From Propionivibrio hellwigii (GTDB lineage: Bacteria; Pseudomonadota; Gammaproteobacteria; Burkholderiales; Rhodocyclaceae): a stretch of DNA of 64,000 nt. Under the pieces are notes generated by a model. The model did no database searches and had not been told where the DNA came from. It saw nothing but the letters and a program-made list of their open reading frames with translations. The stretch spans positions 1,240,001 through 1,304,000 of the forward strand of contig NZ_JBEUWX010000002.1 of NCBI RefSeq assembly GCF_041770905.1. Reading direction: 5' to 3'. Each line of letters starts with the position of its first letter. The first letter of the stretch is position 1. The position numbers and the translations under genes were made by a program. This document shows, in pieces, positions 43,348 through 51,284 of this stretch.

Positions 43348-44756
43348 ACGGTTCTCTGAGTGCGCGCTGAAGACTTTGGCGGTTGAAACACCACGCTGCT
43401 CACCGCCTTCTTATCTGTGGATAGCGAAGGCAGGGGCTGCATCGGCCAGTCGCACGTGTAGAAACGATGCAAATTGTGCGCATAAAATCGGTAGCCGAAA
43501 TTGGCAGTCAGTGCCAGTGGCCGGAAGTTGCGCGCCCGCCACAGACGTCTGGCAATTGCCGACCAGCGATAAGTTGCTTTCCAGGCGCGTTCGTGGCCTT
43601 CCGCAAGTTCGCGCACTGACATGTTGTACGGCTGAAAAACGACATGTTGCCCATCATAGAGGTCCCAATCCCGGCTAAGGATTCGACCGCTGGCGTCCAA
43701 ACGACGGTATAACGGCGTCCCCGGAAACGGCGTGAGGACGGCAAAGCGCGGCAGGTCAACGCCGGCGTCGATCGCAAACTCCACCGTCGCGTCGAAAACA
43801 TCGGGCGTATCATGCTCCAGACCAAAAACAAAACACCCCTGGACTGCGATGCCGAGCCGATGCAAGTCAGCGATGAAATCCTTGAAATGTACCGCACCGT
43901 TGAAACGCTTTCCGGCATCTCCAAGGCTTTCCGGTGTGACGGTCTCCAGGCCGAGCAGCAGTCCGCGGCAACCGCTGCGCGCCACCAGCTCCAGCAGTTC
44001 GGCATCTAGCGCCAGCAGAACGGTCGACAAGCCAAACCATTGCACATTCAATGGGATCAGCCGCGTAAATAGCTCCCTGGCGTAATTGCGGTCAGAAATC
44101 AGATTGAGATCGACAAAGAGAATCCGTTTCTGCCCAACGCGACGAATGTCTTCAATGACCCAATCGACGGGTTTTTGATATTGCTGGCGCCCCCAGGCGG
44201 TGGGCGCGACACAAAACTCGCAGGCATGCGCACACGACCGCGTCGCTTCGAAAACAGCCTGTGTCAAAAATTGACGTGAATCAAACAGATCCCGACGTGC
44301 ATGCGGCACATCCAGGCGATTTAAGGAAAAATCAGGCGCCTGGCGATATACCGGTTGCAGGTGGTCGGCCGCCCAGTCACGCAGCAATGCGGGCCAACTG
44401 TCTTCGGCATAGCCTATACAAATCGCGTCGGCATGGCGCGCTGCTTCTTCGGGCACCAACGTGACATGCGGACCGCCAAGAACGACCGTATGGCCCTGGC
44501 TACGAAAGCGTACCGCCAGCTCGTAGGCTCGCCGTGCCGTGCCGGTAATGACGGTCATCCCGATCAGATCGGCATCGATCGTCTCCGGGATAGGGGTAAT
44601 GCCTTCATCAATCAGCGTAATTTCGGCGTTCATATCCGCTGGCACCAGCGCCGCGAGTGTAGGCAAGGTCAGCGGTTGATAACGAAGGGAACGCTTGAAA
44701 ATGCCACCGCGCACGCGATAAAGCGGGCCTTTGGGCGAAATCAGTGTAATTTTCAT
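43338..44756 (-). CDS. B12-binding-domain radical SAM protein, first in the operon
   Basis: 472 aa. N-terminal B12-type domain ('HTVVLGGPHVTLVPEEAARH', 'ICIGYAEDSWP') with no DxHxxG. Cluster cysteines Cys175, Cys179 and Cys182 in 'TRSCAHACEFCVAPTAWG'. The barrel has 'RILFVDLNLISDRNYA' and 'GLETVTPESLGDAGKRF', then 'PFPGTPLYRRLDASGRIL' and 'TYRWSAIARRLW'. It is the most divergent of the four and looks closer to the BchE-like branch. Start overlaps the GH3 stop (ATGA). Probably acts early or on a different substrate position, which is inference. Confidence 0.87.
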   Translation of the reverse strand: MKITLISPKGPLYRVRGGIFKRSLRYQPLTLPTLAALVPADMNAEITLIDEGITPIPETIDADLIGMTVITGTARRAYELAVRFRSQGHTVVLGGPHVTLVPEEAARHADAICIGYAEDSWPALLRDWAADHLQPVYRQAPDFSLNRLDVPHARRDLFDSRQFLTQAVFEATRSCAHACEFCVAPTAWGRQQYQKPVDWVIEDIRRVGQKRILFVDLNLISDRNYARELFTRLIPLNVQWFGLSTVLLALDAELLELVARSGCRGLLLGLETVTPESLGDAGKRFNGAVHFKDFIADLHRLGIAVQGCFVFGLEHDTPDVFDATVEFAIDAGVDLPRFAVLTPFPGTPLYRRLDASGRILSRDWDLYDGQHVVFQPYNMSVRELAEGHERAWKATYRWSAIARRLWRARNFRPLALTANFGYRFYAHNLHRFYTCDWPMQPLPSLSTDKKAVSSVVFQPPKSSARTQRTVCG

Positions 44757-46141
44757 GGGCAGAAAGATTTAAATAGAGGTAACCAAAATGCCTCTCGGCG
44801 CAAGGCCAGCGGTTTAATATCGCCGAGCCGCGCACCGCGCGCCAGCATCGTACGCTCAACAACCCGAAATGGTTCCAGATGCGTTAATACCCGCAGCGGT
44901 GCAAGCTGTCCGAGCCTGCGCGCATACGCATACTGAGGGTTAGTACACAGCAATGCTTCCAACTCTGCCAGCACTGCCTCGCTTGGGGCACGCGTACAGA
45001 TAAGCACATAGCCTGGGCAGTCAGCATCGGGCAACAGCATGGAAGATACCGGCAACGCAGATAATGCCTGAAGGCAACGAGCCACAAAAGACTCATTCAA
45101 TTTCTCTCCAACCAGATCACAGGTCAGCGCACCGCGCCCGACAAATTCCAGAATGGGGCGCCCCTGTTTCGTGTGCCCTTCACATCTGAGCCAATCGCCC
45201 GTTCGGTAACGATACAGCCCGCTAGCCGTCGTTACAATTGCCTCATACACCTCACCCATTTGCAACGCATCTTCCAGAAAAAAGCGTCCGTCTTTGGCGT
45301 ATTCGATAAACACATGGCGAGCGGGTAGCGGGCGCCCCTCTCTATCGGGTACGGTCACTACCGCCTCGGTCGACAGCAATCCCTTTGGTTGCAGGCGGGC
45401 ATGCGGGAGTCGCCGTTGAACTTCATCGGCAAACCGTCGGGATGAGGCCGACGCCCAACAGCTGACAATTTTTAGACGCGGCCAACATGCCTGCGGATCG
45501 GGAATTTCGTCCAGCAAGCGCAACAGAAACGTCGGACTCCACACCGAAATCAGCTCAAGATCACTGGCTGCTTTGAGATACGCAAGCGTTCGCTGCCGCC
45601 ATTGCGTCACATCAGAAAGATTCGCCACATCTAGTGGCACCGCTGTCATGGCGGTAAGCATGCCGCCTGCGATTTCGCCAAGGTAGGCCGCATCGGGCAA
45701 TCCGACCGGAATGCCGTTGTTGAACGCTATCGGCCGAGTCGCCGGACTAATGGAAAAATAGACACGGCCCGTGATGTGATGCGTCTGGATGGTGTCGATC
45801 AGCCAAGGCACAATATCATTCTGGAAGTCAGACAACCCTTCGTCAGTATAAGGAATCAACTTGACGCCGCCTGTACTACCCCCTGTCCGTTCGTAGGCAA
45901 CAGGGCGTCCGGCGAAAAGAATGTCTGCATCACCCGCCTGAATACGTGCTAACCAAGGCGAGAGGTCTTCGTAAATACACACAGGAACACGTTCCCGGAA
46001 CGCGGCCGCTGTTTCAGGAGAACCAAACTGCTTCAGATAGGCAGTATTCCGGTTTCGTTTTAGGGTTTGCAGCAGCCAGGCATTTTTCTGCTCCCCCCTC
46101 TCTGTCGCAGCTCCCTCACCATCCTGAAAGTTGCCACTCAT
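44753..46141 (-). CDS. GH3-family acyl-adenylating enzyme
   Basis: 462 aa. The ATP/AMP-binding motif 'YERTGGSTGGVKLIPYTD' (residues 84-100), 'PKGLLSTEAVVTVPDREG' and 'TASGLYRYRTGDWLRCEGH' are the GH3 (auxin-responsive promoter family) signatures within the ANL fold. Plant GH3 enzymes adenylate a carboxylate and conjugate it to an amino acid; bacterial members are largely uncharacterised. In this operon it may activate a fatty or other carboxylic acid and join it to an amine. Overlaps both neighbours by four bases. Confidence 0.88.
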   Translation of the reverse strand: MSGNFQDGEGAATERGEQKNAWLLQTLKRNRNTAYLKQFGSPETAAAFRERVPVCIYEDLSPWLARIQAGDADILFAGRPVAYERTGGSTGGVKLIPYTDEGLSDFQNDIVPWLIDTIQTHHITGRVYFSISPATRPIAFNNGIPVGLPDAAYLGEIAGGMLTAMTAVPLDVANLSDVTQWRQRTLAYLKAASDLELISVWSPTFLLRLLDEIPDPQACWPRLKIVSCWASASSRRFADEVQRRLPHARLQPKGLLSTEAVVTVPDREGRPLPARHVFIEYAKDGRFFLEDALQMGEVYEAIVTTASGLYRYRTGDWLRCEGHTKQGRPILEFVGRGALTCDLVGEKLNESFVARCLQALSALPVSSMLLPDADCPGYVLICTRAPSEAVLAELEALLCTNPQYAYARRLGQLAPLRVLTHLEPFRVVERTMLARGARLGDIKPLALRREAFWLPLFKSFCP

Positions 46142-46875
46142 GAAATATCGACACCTGCTGCGCGGCTGGCTTTATTGAATATCCGCGCGGCAAGCGGTTT
46201 CATGTTCGGGGATTCCAATTCACAAAGGCAGACGAGTTCATGCCCCAGACGATAGCCCGGATTTTTTTCCATAAAAAAACGGGTGGATATCCGCTGCATT
46301 TCTTCTGGCGTAGGTTCAGCGATCTCGCATTTAAGATGTCCGCGCGATTCAGAGAAACAAACCACACCGGCATTTGCATCATAGTCACTGCCGAATTTTT
46401 TGATCGCCAATTGATCGGCTAAGCATTTCAAATCAGGACGAAATTCCGACCAATGAGGGAAAAATGATTTTCCGAAAACAGACAGATACTTAAAAGTACG
46501 GTGCCCTTTGACCAGCAGAAACCAGAAAAGCGGGTATTCCGGCATTTCTCGCTTGATCTCACCAACACGCGCAATCCATGCAAAAGCCAAGGATTGCTGC
46601 CCCCAATGTTGGGGCGCAACGATAGTGTCTCCGGAATAGACAATACGTACACGGCGTCCATTCCAGTCATCAGAAAAAATTTTGAGTACCGTAAAGCCAC
46701 ACAATTCCTCATGGCAGTACAGCAGAATCACTTCGTCCTTATCAGCTAAATCATTGCAAAATAACGTATAGGACGTGCCGTCAAAATGATCCAGATATAA
46801 GGCCGCCATCTGGTCAACGACATCATCAGGAATTTCTTCAATCCACATTCGGCGCGTCGTGTAGTAGTTACTCAA
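46138..46875 (-). CDS. Uncharacterised GNAT-like protein, first gene of the radical SAM operon
   Basis: 245 aa. 'VRIVYSGDTIVAPQHWGQQS', 'YPLFWFLLVKGHRTFKYLSV' and 'FGKSFFPHWSEF' recall an uncharacterised group of acyltransferase-like proteins found beside lipid and natural-product genes; I have no named family. The start is a TTG at 46875 with AGGTG five bases upstream; an ATG at codon 10 is the alternative. Stop overlaps the GH3 start by four bases. Lower GC than the genes downstream. Confidence 0.65.
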   Translation of the reverse strand: MSNYYTTRRMWIEEIPDDVVDQMAALYLDHFDGTSYTLFCNDLADKDEVILLYCHEELCGFTVLKIFSDDWNGRRVRIVYSGDTIVAPQHWGQQSLAFAWIARVGEIKREMPEYPLFWFLLVKGHRTFKYLSVFGKSFFPHWSEFRPDLKCLADQLAIKKFGSDYDANAGVVCFSESRGHLKCEIAEPTPEEMQRISTRFFMEKNPGYRLGHELVCLCELESPNMKPLAARIFNKASRAAGVDIS

Positions 46876-47209
46876 GACTTCACCTTTGTTAATCGCTGTT
46901 CACGACACAATAGCCGAAAAATTTAGCGCTTCAAATAACTTTGCTTCACCCTGCTATATTTGTGTAGGTTTTCGTTTTCAGCTCGCTACTTTATAGGAGG
47001 GTTATAAGAAAAAACCAACTTCATCAGCCACAACGCTTACCCGCGTGTTAAAGCAGCTGCATTCAGGCTCGGCAACCATAGATAGCCGGCATAAAATATC
47101 TATCAATACCTAAAAAGCAAACACGAATTGACCAGCCTTCCAATCAACCACCAACGATCGATCGTGTCGTCTTCATTCAAATAACGCGCTCCCTGCCCGC
47201 AGGCCGGTA
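46876..47209. other. Intergenic region upstream of the radical SAM operon
   Basis: About 330 AT-rich bases between erpA and the operon, both on the minus strand. Holds the operon promoter candidate; no ORF worth naming. Confidence 0.6.
46907..46934 (-). promoter_or_regulatory. Putative promoter of the radical SAM operon
   Basis: Minus strand TTGAAG (46934-46929), 16-base spacer, TATTGT (46912-46907), ending about 32 bases before the TTG start codon. A reasonable sigma-70 match by eye. Confidence 0.4.
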
Positions 47210-47560
47210 TTAGGCGGAGAAGGATGAGCCGCAACCACAGGTCGATGTGGCATTCGGATTTTTGATAACGAACTGCGAGCCTTCAAGGTCTTCCGTATAG
47301 TCAATTTCCGCGCCGACAAGATACTGATAGCTCATCGGATCAACCAACAAAGTAACGCCATTTTTCTGCATCACCGTATCGTCATCGCTGGTTTCTTCGT
47401 CAAATGTAAAACCATACTGGAACCCGGAGCACCCGCCTCCTGTCACAAATACGCGCAGTTTCAAATCTGGATTGCCTTCCTCTACGATGAGTTCTTTGAC
47501 CTTATTGGCAGCGCTATCGGTAAATACAAAAGGCATTGGCAATTCTGCGGCAGTATTCAT
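47210..47560 (-). CDS. erpA: Iron-sulfur cluster insertion protein ErpA (A-type carrier)
   Basis: 116 aa. The three cluster-ligand cysteines are present: one in 'TGGGCSGFQYGF' and two in the C-terminal 'STCGCGSSF'. Delivers Fe-S clusters to apo-proteins. Good GGAGG before the ATG. Its proximity to an operon rich in 4Fe-4S radical SAM enzymes is probably coincidental, since erpA occupies this place in related genomes. Confidence 0.95.
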   Translation of the reverse strand: MNTAAELPMPFVFTDSAANKVKELIVEEGNPDLKLRVFVTGGGCSGFQYGFTFDEETSDDDTVMQKNGVTLLVDPMSYQYLVGAEIDYTEDLEGSQFVIKNPNATSTCGCGSSFSA

Positions 47561-47589
47561 TTCTTCAACCTCCTATGGCTGGATCAAGA

Positions 47590-48003
47590 TCAGTCAGCCA
47601 GTCCACTATTCGATGCCAGTTTAAGCTCAACATTCTTGGCGCCAGGAAGATGAACCAAACGTCCTTCAATGACAGCACCCTGCTGGATCTCGATTTGCTG
47701 ATACTCTACGTCGCCTGTGACATGCGCCGCAGACAAGAGTTCCAGAGACTCACTCGCGCTGACAGGGCCAATGATCGTACCATTGACTACGACATGTCCG
47801 ACACGCACCTCGCCTTCAACAGTGGCTTTTTCACTGATAACCAAGGTTCCCTGCTGACCTTCCTCGCAACGGATATTCCCGCGCACTTCGCCATCGATCC
47901 GCAAACCGCCGCAAAAGGTCACATCCCCCTCTATCTTGGTGTTAATGCCAATCAGCGTATCAATCGCGTTTTTTGCTGCTCCGCTATTTTTTGTACCAAA
48001 CAT
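47590..48003 (-). CDS. Bactofilin-family cytoskeletal protein
   Basis: 137 aa with a central beta-helix of repeating strands ('IDTLIGINTKIEGDVTFCGG', 'LRIDGEVRGNIRCEEGQQGT', 'VEGEVRVGHVVVNGTIIGPV'), the DUF583/bactofilin pattern. Polymerises at the inner membrane and often scaffolds cell-wall enzymes. Ten bases downstream of the DUF6776-like gene. Confidence 0.93.
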   Translation of the reverse strand: MFGTKNSGAAKNAIDTLIGINTKIEGDVTFCGGLRIDGEVRGNIRCEEGQQGTLVISEKATVEGEVRVGHVVVNGTIIGPVSASESLELLSAAHVTGDVEYQQIEIQQGAVIEGRLVHLPGAKNVELKLASNSGLAD

Positions 48004-48012
48004 AATCCCTCC

Positions 48013-48792
48013 TTAAAACACGACAGACTGTTTGGCGCGAACTGCGCCATCCTGCAACAATTGGGCTTCCACCGATCTCAGTATCGCATCCTGCGGTATG
48101 GCAAAAACCCCTTCGAGCCGGTGAAGCGACTTCAACTCAAAAAGGAAACGCTCCGTATTTTCCTCCGATTTGGTGGGAATTGATATCGTAGCATTCTTCC
48201 CGCTCTGCCGAATTTTGACAATCAGGCGCAGGCGTCCCTGCATCGCTTTCGGCGTAGCATGGCGTCCCGCGTTATAAACGACCAACATCCGATACTGAAA
48301 CTCCCCGTTATTTTTGCCCGGTTCGACACGTAACCGATTGATTTTGAAACCAGTTTTATCGCCTAAAGTGGCAGAAGGCATCAATTCCTCAAAAAACGCC
48401 AGATCCTGCTTCAGTGCAGCATTCTCTATCCCCAGCGCTCTAACCTGTTCGGACAATTGCTGCAACGTCGTCTTCTCAATCTGCAGACGACTGTCTTCCG
48501 TACTCGTCATGCCTCGCAACTTAGTCAGTTCACGATCAAGTTCCATCACATGGTTGCGCAAAGACTGGATTTCACGTAACGACTCCTCCTGATCATGGGC
48601 AGTCGTCAATCGCGTCCTTAGATAGAATGTTTCGTAACCCCATAAAATGAATGCGACTGCTGCCACTAAAACAATACCTGACAAAACGCGCCAATACCAT
48701 GGGATATGCCTGCGTATTGCCACACGTGGTGCGCCAATGCCAAACCGCTGACGCAAACGTCTAAGCTTTGAGGCAGCTCTGGAATTCACCAC
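48013..48792 (-). CDS. DUF6776-like membrane protein with coiled coil
   Basis: 259 aa: short basic cytoplasmic N terminus, one membrane helix (about residues 34-54), a coiled coil ('SLRNHVMELDRELTKLRG', 'LQQLSEQVRALGIENAALKQ') and a periplasmic C-terminal beta-rich domain. This matches the betaproteobacterial protein usually found beside bactofilin. Function unknown; the neighbour suggests a role in envelope organisation. Confidence 0.8.
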   Translation of the reverse strand: MVNSRAASKLRRLRQRFGIGAPRVAIRRHIPWYWRVLSGIVLVAAVAFILWGYETFYLRTRLTTAHDQEESLREIQSLRNHVMELDRELTKLRGMTSTEDSRLQIEKTTLQQLSEQVRALGIENAALKQDLAFFEELMPSATLGDKTGFKINRLRVEPGKNNGEFQYRMLVVYNAGRHATPKAMQGRLRLIVKIRQSGKNATISIPTKSEENTERFLFELKSLHRLEGVFAIPQDAILRSVEAQLLQDGAVRAKQSVVF

Positions 48793-48823
48793 CTATCTCC
48801 ATCACAATCAAGACATAGAAAAC

Positions 48824-48848
48824 GAAAGCCGCCCATAAGGCGGCTTTC
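48824..48848 (-). terminator. Terminator of the rplM-rpsI operon
   Basis: GAAAGCCGCC and GGCGGCTTTC form a 10-bp stem with a five-base loop, followed on the minus strand by GTTTTC. Lies between rpsI and the DUF6776-like gene; nearly symmetrical, so it could act on both strands. Confidence 0.75.
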
Positions 48849-48882
48849 TTTGGTAAAGAAGAACACTACAAAGCAAATCCGA

Positions 48883-49275
48883 TCAACGTTTCGAGAATTG
48901 CTTACGGCGACGCGCTTTGTGCAGGCCAACCTTTTTTCGCTCAACTTCGCGCGCATCACGAGTAACGAATCCAGCTTGCGACAAAGCGGGTTTCAACGCA
49001 ATATCATATTCAATCAACGCACGCGTAATACCATGCCGCACCGCACCAGCCTGACCAGACTCCCCACCGCCAGAAACATTGACCATGATATCAAACCCTT
49101 GGGACTGATCAACCAGCTCAAGTGGTTGCCGCACAATCATCCGCCCGGTCTCACGCGAAAAGAACTCATCAACCGGTTTACCGTTGACCACAATATTGCC
49201 TGAGCCTCGCTTCATGAAAACCCGCGCAACGGCACTTTTACGGCGCCCCGTACCATAATAGAAATTATCAGCCAT
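48883..49275 (-). CDS. rpsI: 30S ribosomal protein S9
   Basis: 130 aa from the ATG at 49275 (MADNFYYGTGRRKSAVARVF); the frame is open further upstream but this is the conserved start. Ends 'KVGLHKARRRKQFSKR', the standard S9 tail that reaches the P-site tRNA. Thirteen bases after rplM. Confidence 0.98.
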   Translation of the reverse strand: MADNFYYGTGRRKSAVARVFMKRGSGNIVVNGKPVDEFFSRETGRMIVRQPLELVDQSQGFDIMVNVSGGGESGQAGAVRHGITRALIEYDIALKPALSQAGFVTRDAREVERKKVGLHKARRRKQFSKR

Positions 49276-49288
49276 ATGAAGAACTCTC

Positions 49289-49717
49289 TTAGATTTCCAG
49301 AACTTTCGGCTGCTGAGCCGCGTGGGGATGGTTGGCGCCGACATAACACTTCATTTTCTTGAGCATCGCGTAGCCTAAAGGCCCTTTCGGGAGCATCCCT
49401 TTAACAGCCTTCTCAAGCGCGCGCCCAGGAAAACGTTGCTGCATTTTGGCAAAGTTCGTCTCATACACGCCACCAGGATAACCAGAATGACGATAGTATT
49501 TCTTGTCATTGGCTTTGTTACCAGTAACGCGAATACTCTCGACATTTGTCACGACAATATAGTCGCCGGTATCAACATGAGGCGTATATTCGGATTTGTG
49601 CTTGCCGCGTAAACGGCGAGCAATCTCAGCCGCTAGACGCCCCAATACCTTATCAGTAGCATCGACCACGAACCACTCTCGCGTTACTTCATGCGGTTTG
49701 GCAGAAAATGTCTTCAT
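49289..49717 (-). CDS. rplM: 50S ribosomal protein L13
   Basis: 142 aa, exact usual length: 'MKTFSAKPHEVTREWFVVDA', 'LGRLAAEIARRLRGKHK', 'MLPKGPLGYAMLKKMKCYVG'. First gene of the rplM-rpsI operon. The IS element lies just upstream (49836-50672), leaving about 118 bases for the promoter. Confidence 0.98.
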   Translation of the reverse strand: MKTFSAKPHEVTREWFVVDATDKVLGRLAAEIARRLRGKHKSEYTPHVDTGDYIVVTNVESIRVTGNKANDKKYYRHSGYPGGVYETNFAKMQQRFPGRALEKAVKGMLPKGPLGYAMLKKMKCYVGANHPHAAQQPKVLEI

Positions 49718-49843
49718 TTCGGACGTCGTCCTTATTTATCTTAATGACAGAAAGCGGCAGATTTTATTGCAAGAGCCACAGAAAAGTCAATGGCTGCCAC
49801 GTCGAACCAATGACTAGAATACCGTTTTGCTCTTAGAACGTGT

Positions 49844-50362
49844 TCATAGTCTTCGTAGCAGGATTCCCAAGAAAGCCAAAACTACCATTTGCAGACTGGT
49901 ACTCAACTTACGCTCGCAGTTTTTCCAAAGCCGCCTGTTCTTTTCCAACCAGGAAAAACTGCGCTCTACTACCCATCGCTTTGGCAATACCGCAAAACGC
50001 TGCAATTCGTTTCGTTTGGCAATCTCTACTTCCGCACCAATCAACTCCTGTACCGACGAAGCAAATGCCTGACCCGTGTAACCTCCGTCGGCAAGGACTT
50101 TTTGTACCGCACCAAGATTATCTCTGTCACGTTCCAATGCCACCAGGCCGCCTTTTCTATCCGTAACATCCGCCGTCGTTACCGCAAGGGCATGCGGCAA
50201 ACCTTGCGTGTCAACCGCTATATGTCGCTTGATACCGCTAACCTTCTTGCCCGCATCGTAGCCTTTTTCCATGGCGGTATCCGTGTTCTTCACGCTCTGC
50301 GCATCAATAATCAGGAAAGTGGTTGCTTCATGGCGTCCCTGCTTGCGACGTGCTGCGGCCAC
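49844..50362 (-). CDS. IS5-family transposase, C-terminal part (orfB)
   Basis: DDE catalytic part: first Asp in 'FLIIDAQSVKNTDTA', second Asp in 'VLADGGYTG', Glu in 'VVERSFSWLEKNRRLWKN'. Read as a fusion with orfA by frameshifting at the A8 run, giving ALKKNQVAAARRKQG across the join. No separate start is needed; the GTG at 50362 is only the nearest codon. Uninterrupted to the stop, so the element may still be active. Confidence 0.9.
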   Translation of the reverse strand: MAAARRKQGRHEATTFLIIDAQSVKNTDTAMEKGYDAGKKVSGIKRHIAVDTQGLPHALAVTTADVTDRKGGLVALERDRDNLGAVQKVLADGGYTGQAFASSVQELIGAEVEIAKRNELQRFAVLPKRWVVERSFSWLEKNRRLWKNCERKLSTSLQMVVLAFLGILLRRL

Positions 50363-50637
50363 CTGATTTTTTTTAACGCTTCCTCAAAGAGACTGATGCC
50401 ACTTTCCCGGGGCTCACTCCATCTTTGGAAGTAGGAATGAACGGTGCGCCATTTGGGAAAATCGCCCGGTAAGGCACGCCAGGCACAGCCGTTGCGTAGA
50501 AGATAGAGAATGGCACAAAAGACATCGTACAAGTCTACTTTGCGCGGTGCTGTGCGTCTGCGAGCACTTTCCAAAAGAGGAAGAAGAGTAGCAAATTGTG
50601 TGCGACTTATATCGCTTGGGTAGGCTTTTCTGTTCAT
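50311..50637 (-). CDS. IS5-family transposase, N-terminal part (orfA)
   Basis: 108 aa with the DUF4096-type N-terminal domain: 'ISRTQFATLLPLLESARR', 'YDVFCAILYLLRNGCAWRAL', 'DFPKWRTVHSYFQRW'. The last codons after the A8 run (IRWPQHVASRD) are out of the family frame, as expected for a frameshift-dependent transposase. Confidence 0.88.
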   Translation of the reverse strand: MNRKAYPSDISRTQFATLLPLLESARRRTAPRKVDLYDVFCAILYLLRNGCAWRALPGDFPKWRTVHSYFQRWSEPRESGISLFEEALKKIRWPQHVASRDAMKQPLS

Positions 50638-50744
50638 AACGATACTTTACAGCAGAGACTATGAACACGTTCTTACACGCAGCAGGGAACCAGCATGCAT
50701 ATGCCGCTTGTCTCCTGCATAAAAGACTCACTCATACTCCGGAT

Positions 50745-51284
50745 CTAGCCAACTTCTTCAAAACTGGAGGTTACCCTGTGACGTGCACGATTACGTCGCA
50801 TTCTGCGGTAATCAGCATCAAGAAAACGTGCCAGCTCATTGAGCGCCTGTTCGTAGACACCACGTTTGAATTCAATTACCGAATCTAGCGAAACCCAATA
50901 ATTGGACCATCGCCATGCATCAAATTCCGGATGGTCACAGGCACGCAGAGAAATATCGGAATCACGCCCCGTCAAGCGCAACAAAAACCAGATTTGTTTC
51001 TGCCCACGGTAACTGCCACGCCATTCACGTCTGATCCAATGCACCGGCACATCGTAGCGCAACCAGTCACGGGTTCGGCCAAGGATGCTCACATGTTCGG
51101 GAAACAAACCAACTTCCTCATGGAGTTCACGGAACATCGCCTGTTCAGGCGACTCCCCTCGCTTAATCCCTCCCTGTGGAAACTGCCACGAATGCTCCCG
51201 AATGCGCTTTCCCCAAAAGACCTCGTTTCGAGCGTTGCATAGAATGATGCCGACGTTCGGGCGATACCCTTCACGGTCGAGCAT
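50745..51284 (-). CDS. rppH: RNA pyrophosphohydrolase RppH (Nudix)
   Basis: 179 aa. Complete Nudix box in 'GGIKRGESPEQAMFRELHEE' followed by VGL. Starts MLDREGYRPNVGIILCNARN, the RppH signature. Removes pyrophosphate from 5' ends of mRNA to trigger RNase E decay. Divergent from proS. Downstream lies the IS element. Confidence 0.95.
   Translation of the reverse strand: MLDREGYRPNVGIILCNARNEVFWGKRIREHSWQFPQGGIKRGESPEQAMFRELHEEVGLFPEHVSILGRTRDWLRYDVPVHWIRREWRGSYRGQKQIWFLLRLTGRDSDISLRACDHPEFDAWRWSNYWVSLDSVIEFKRGVYEQALNELARFLDADYRRMRRNRARHRVTSSFEEVG

Larger units (their letters stand above)
49836..50672 (-). mobile_element. IS5-family insertion sequence (IS427-like group), 837 bp, apparently intact
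   Basis: Perfect 17-bp terminal inverted repeats GAACGTGTTCATAGTCT at both ends, flanked by a 3-bp TTA on each side (49833-49835 and 50673-50675), the TNA-type duplication of this group. Two overlapping ORFs, joined by a run of eight A (minus strand, 50374-50367), encode one DDE transposase. It lies between rplM and rppH. Confidence 0.92.

Noticed and set aside
36618..46875. Assignment of the radical SAM operon to hopanoid methylation (HpnP), bacteriochlorophyll (BchE) or ladderane synthesis
   Set aside because: No squalene-hopene, tetrapyrrole or fatty-acid-synthase-type partner genes are present, and the four proteins are not clear matches to those enzymes by eye.
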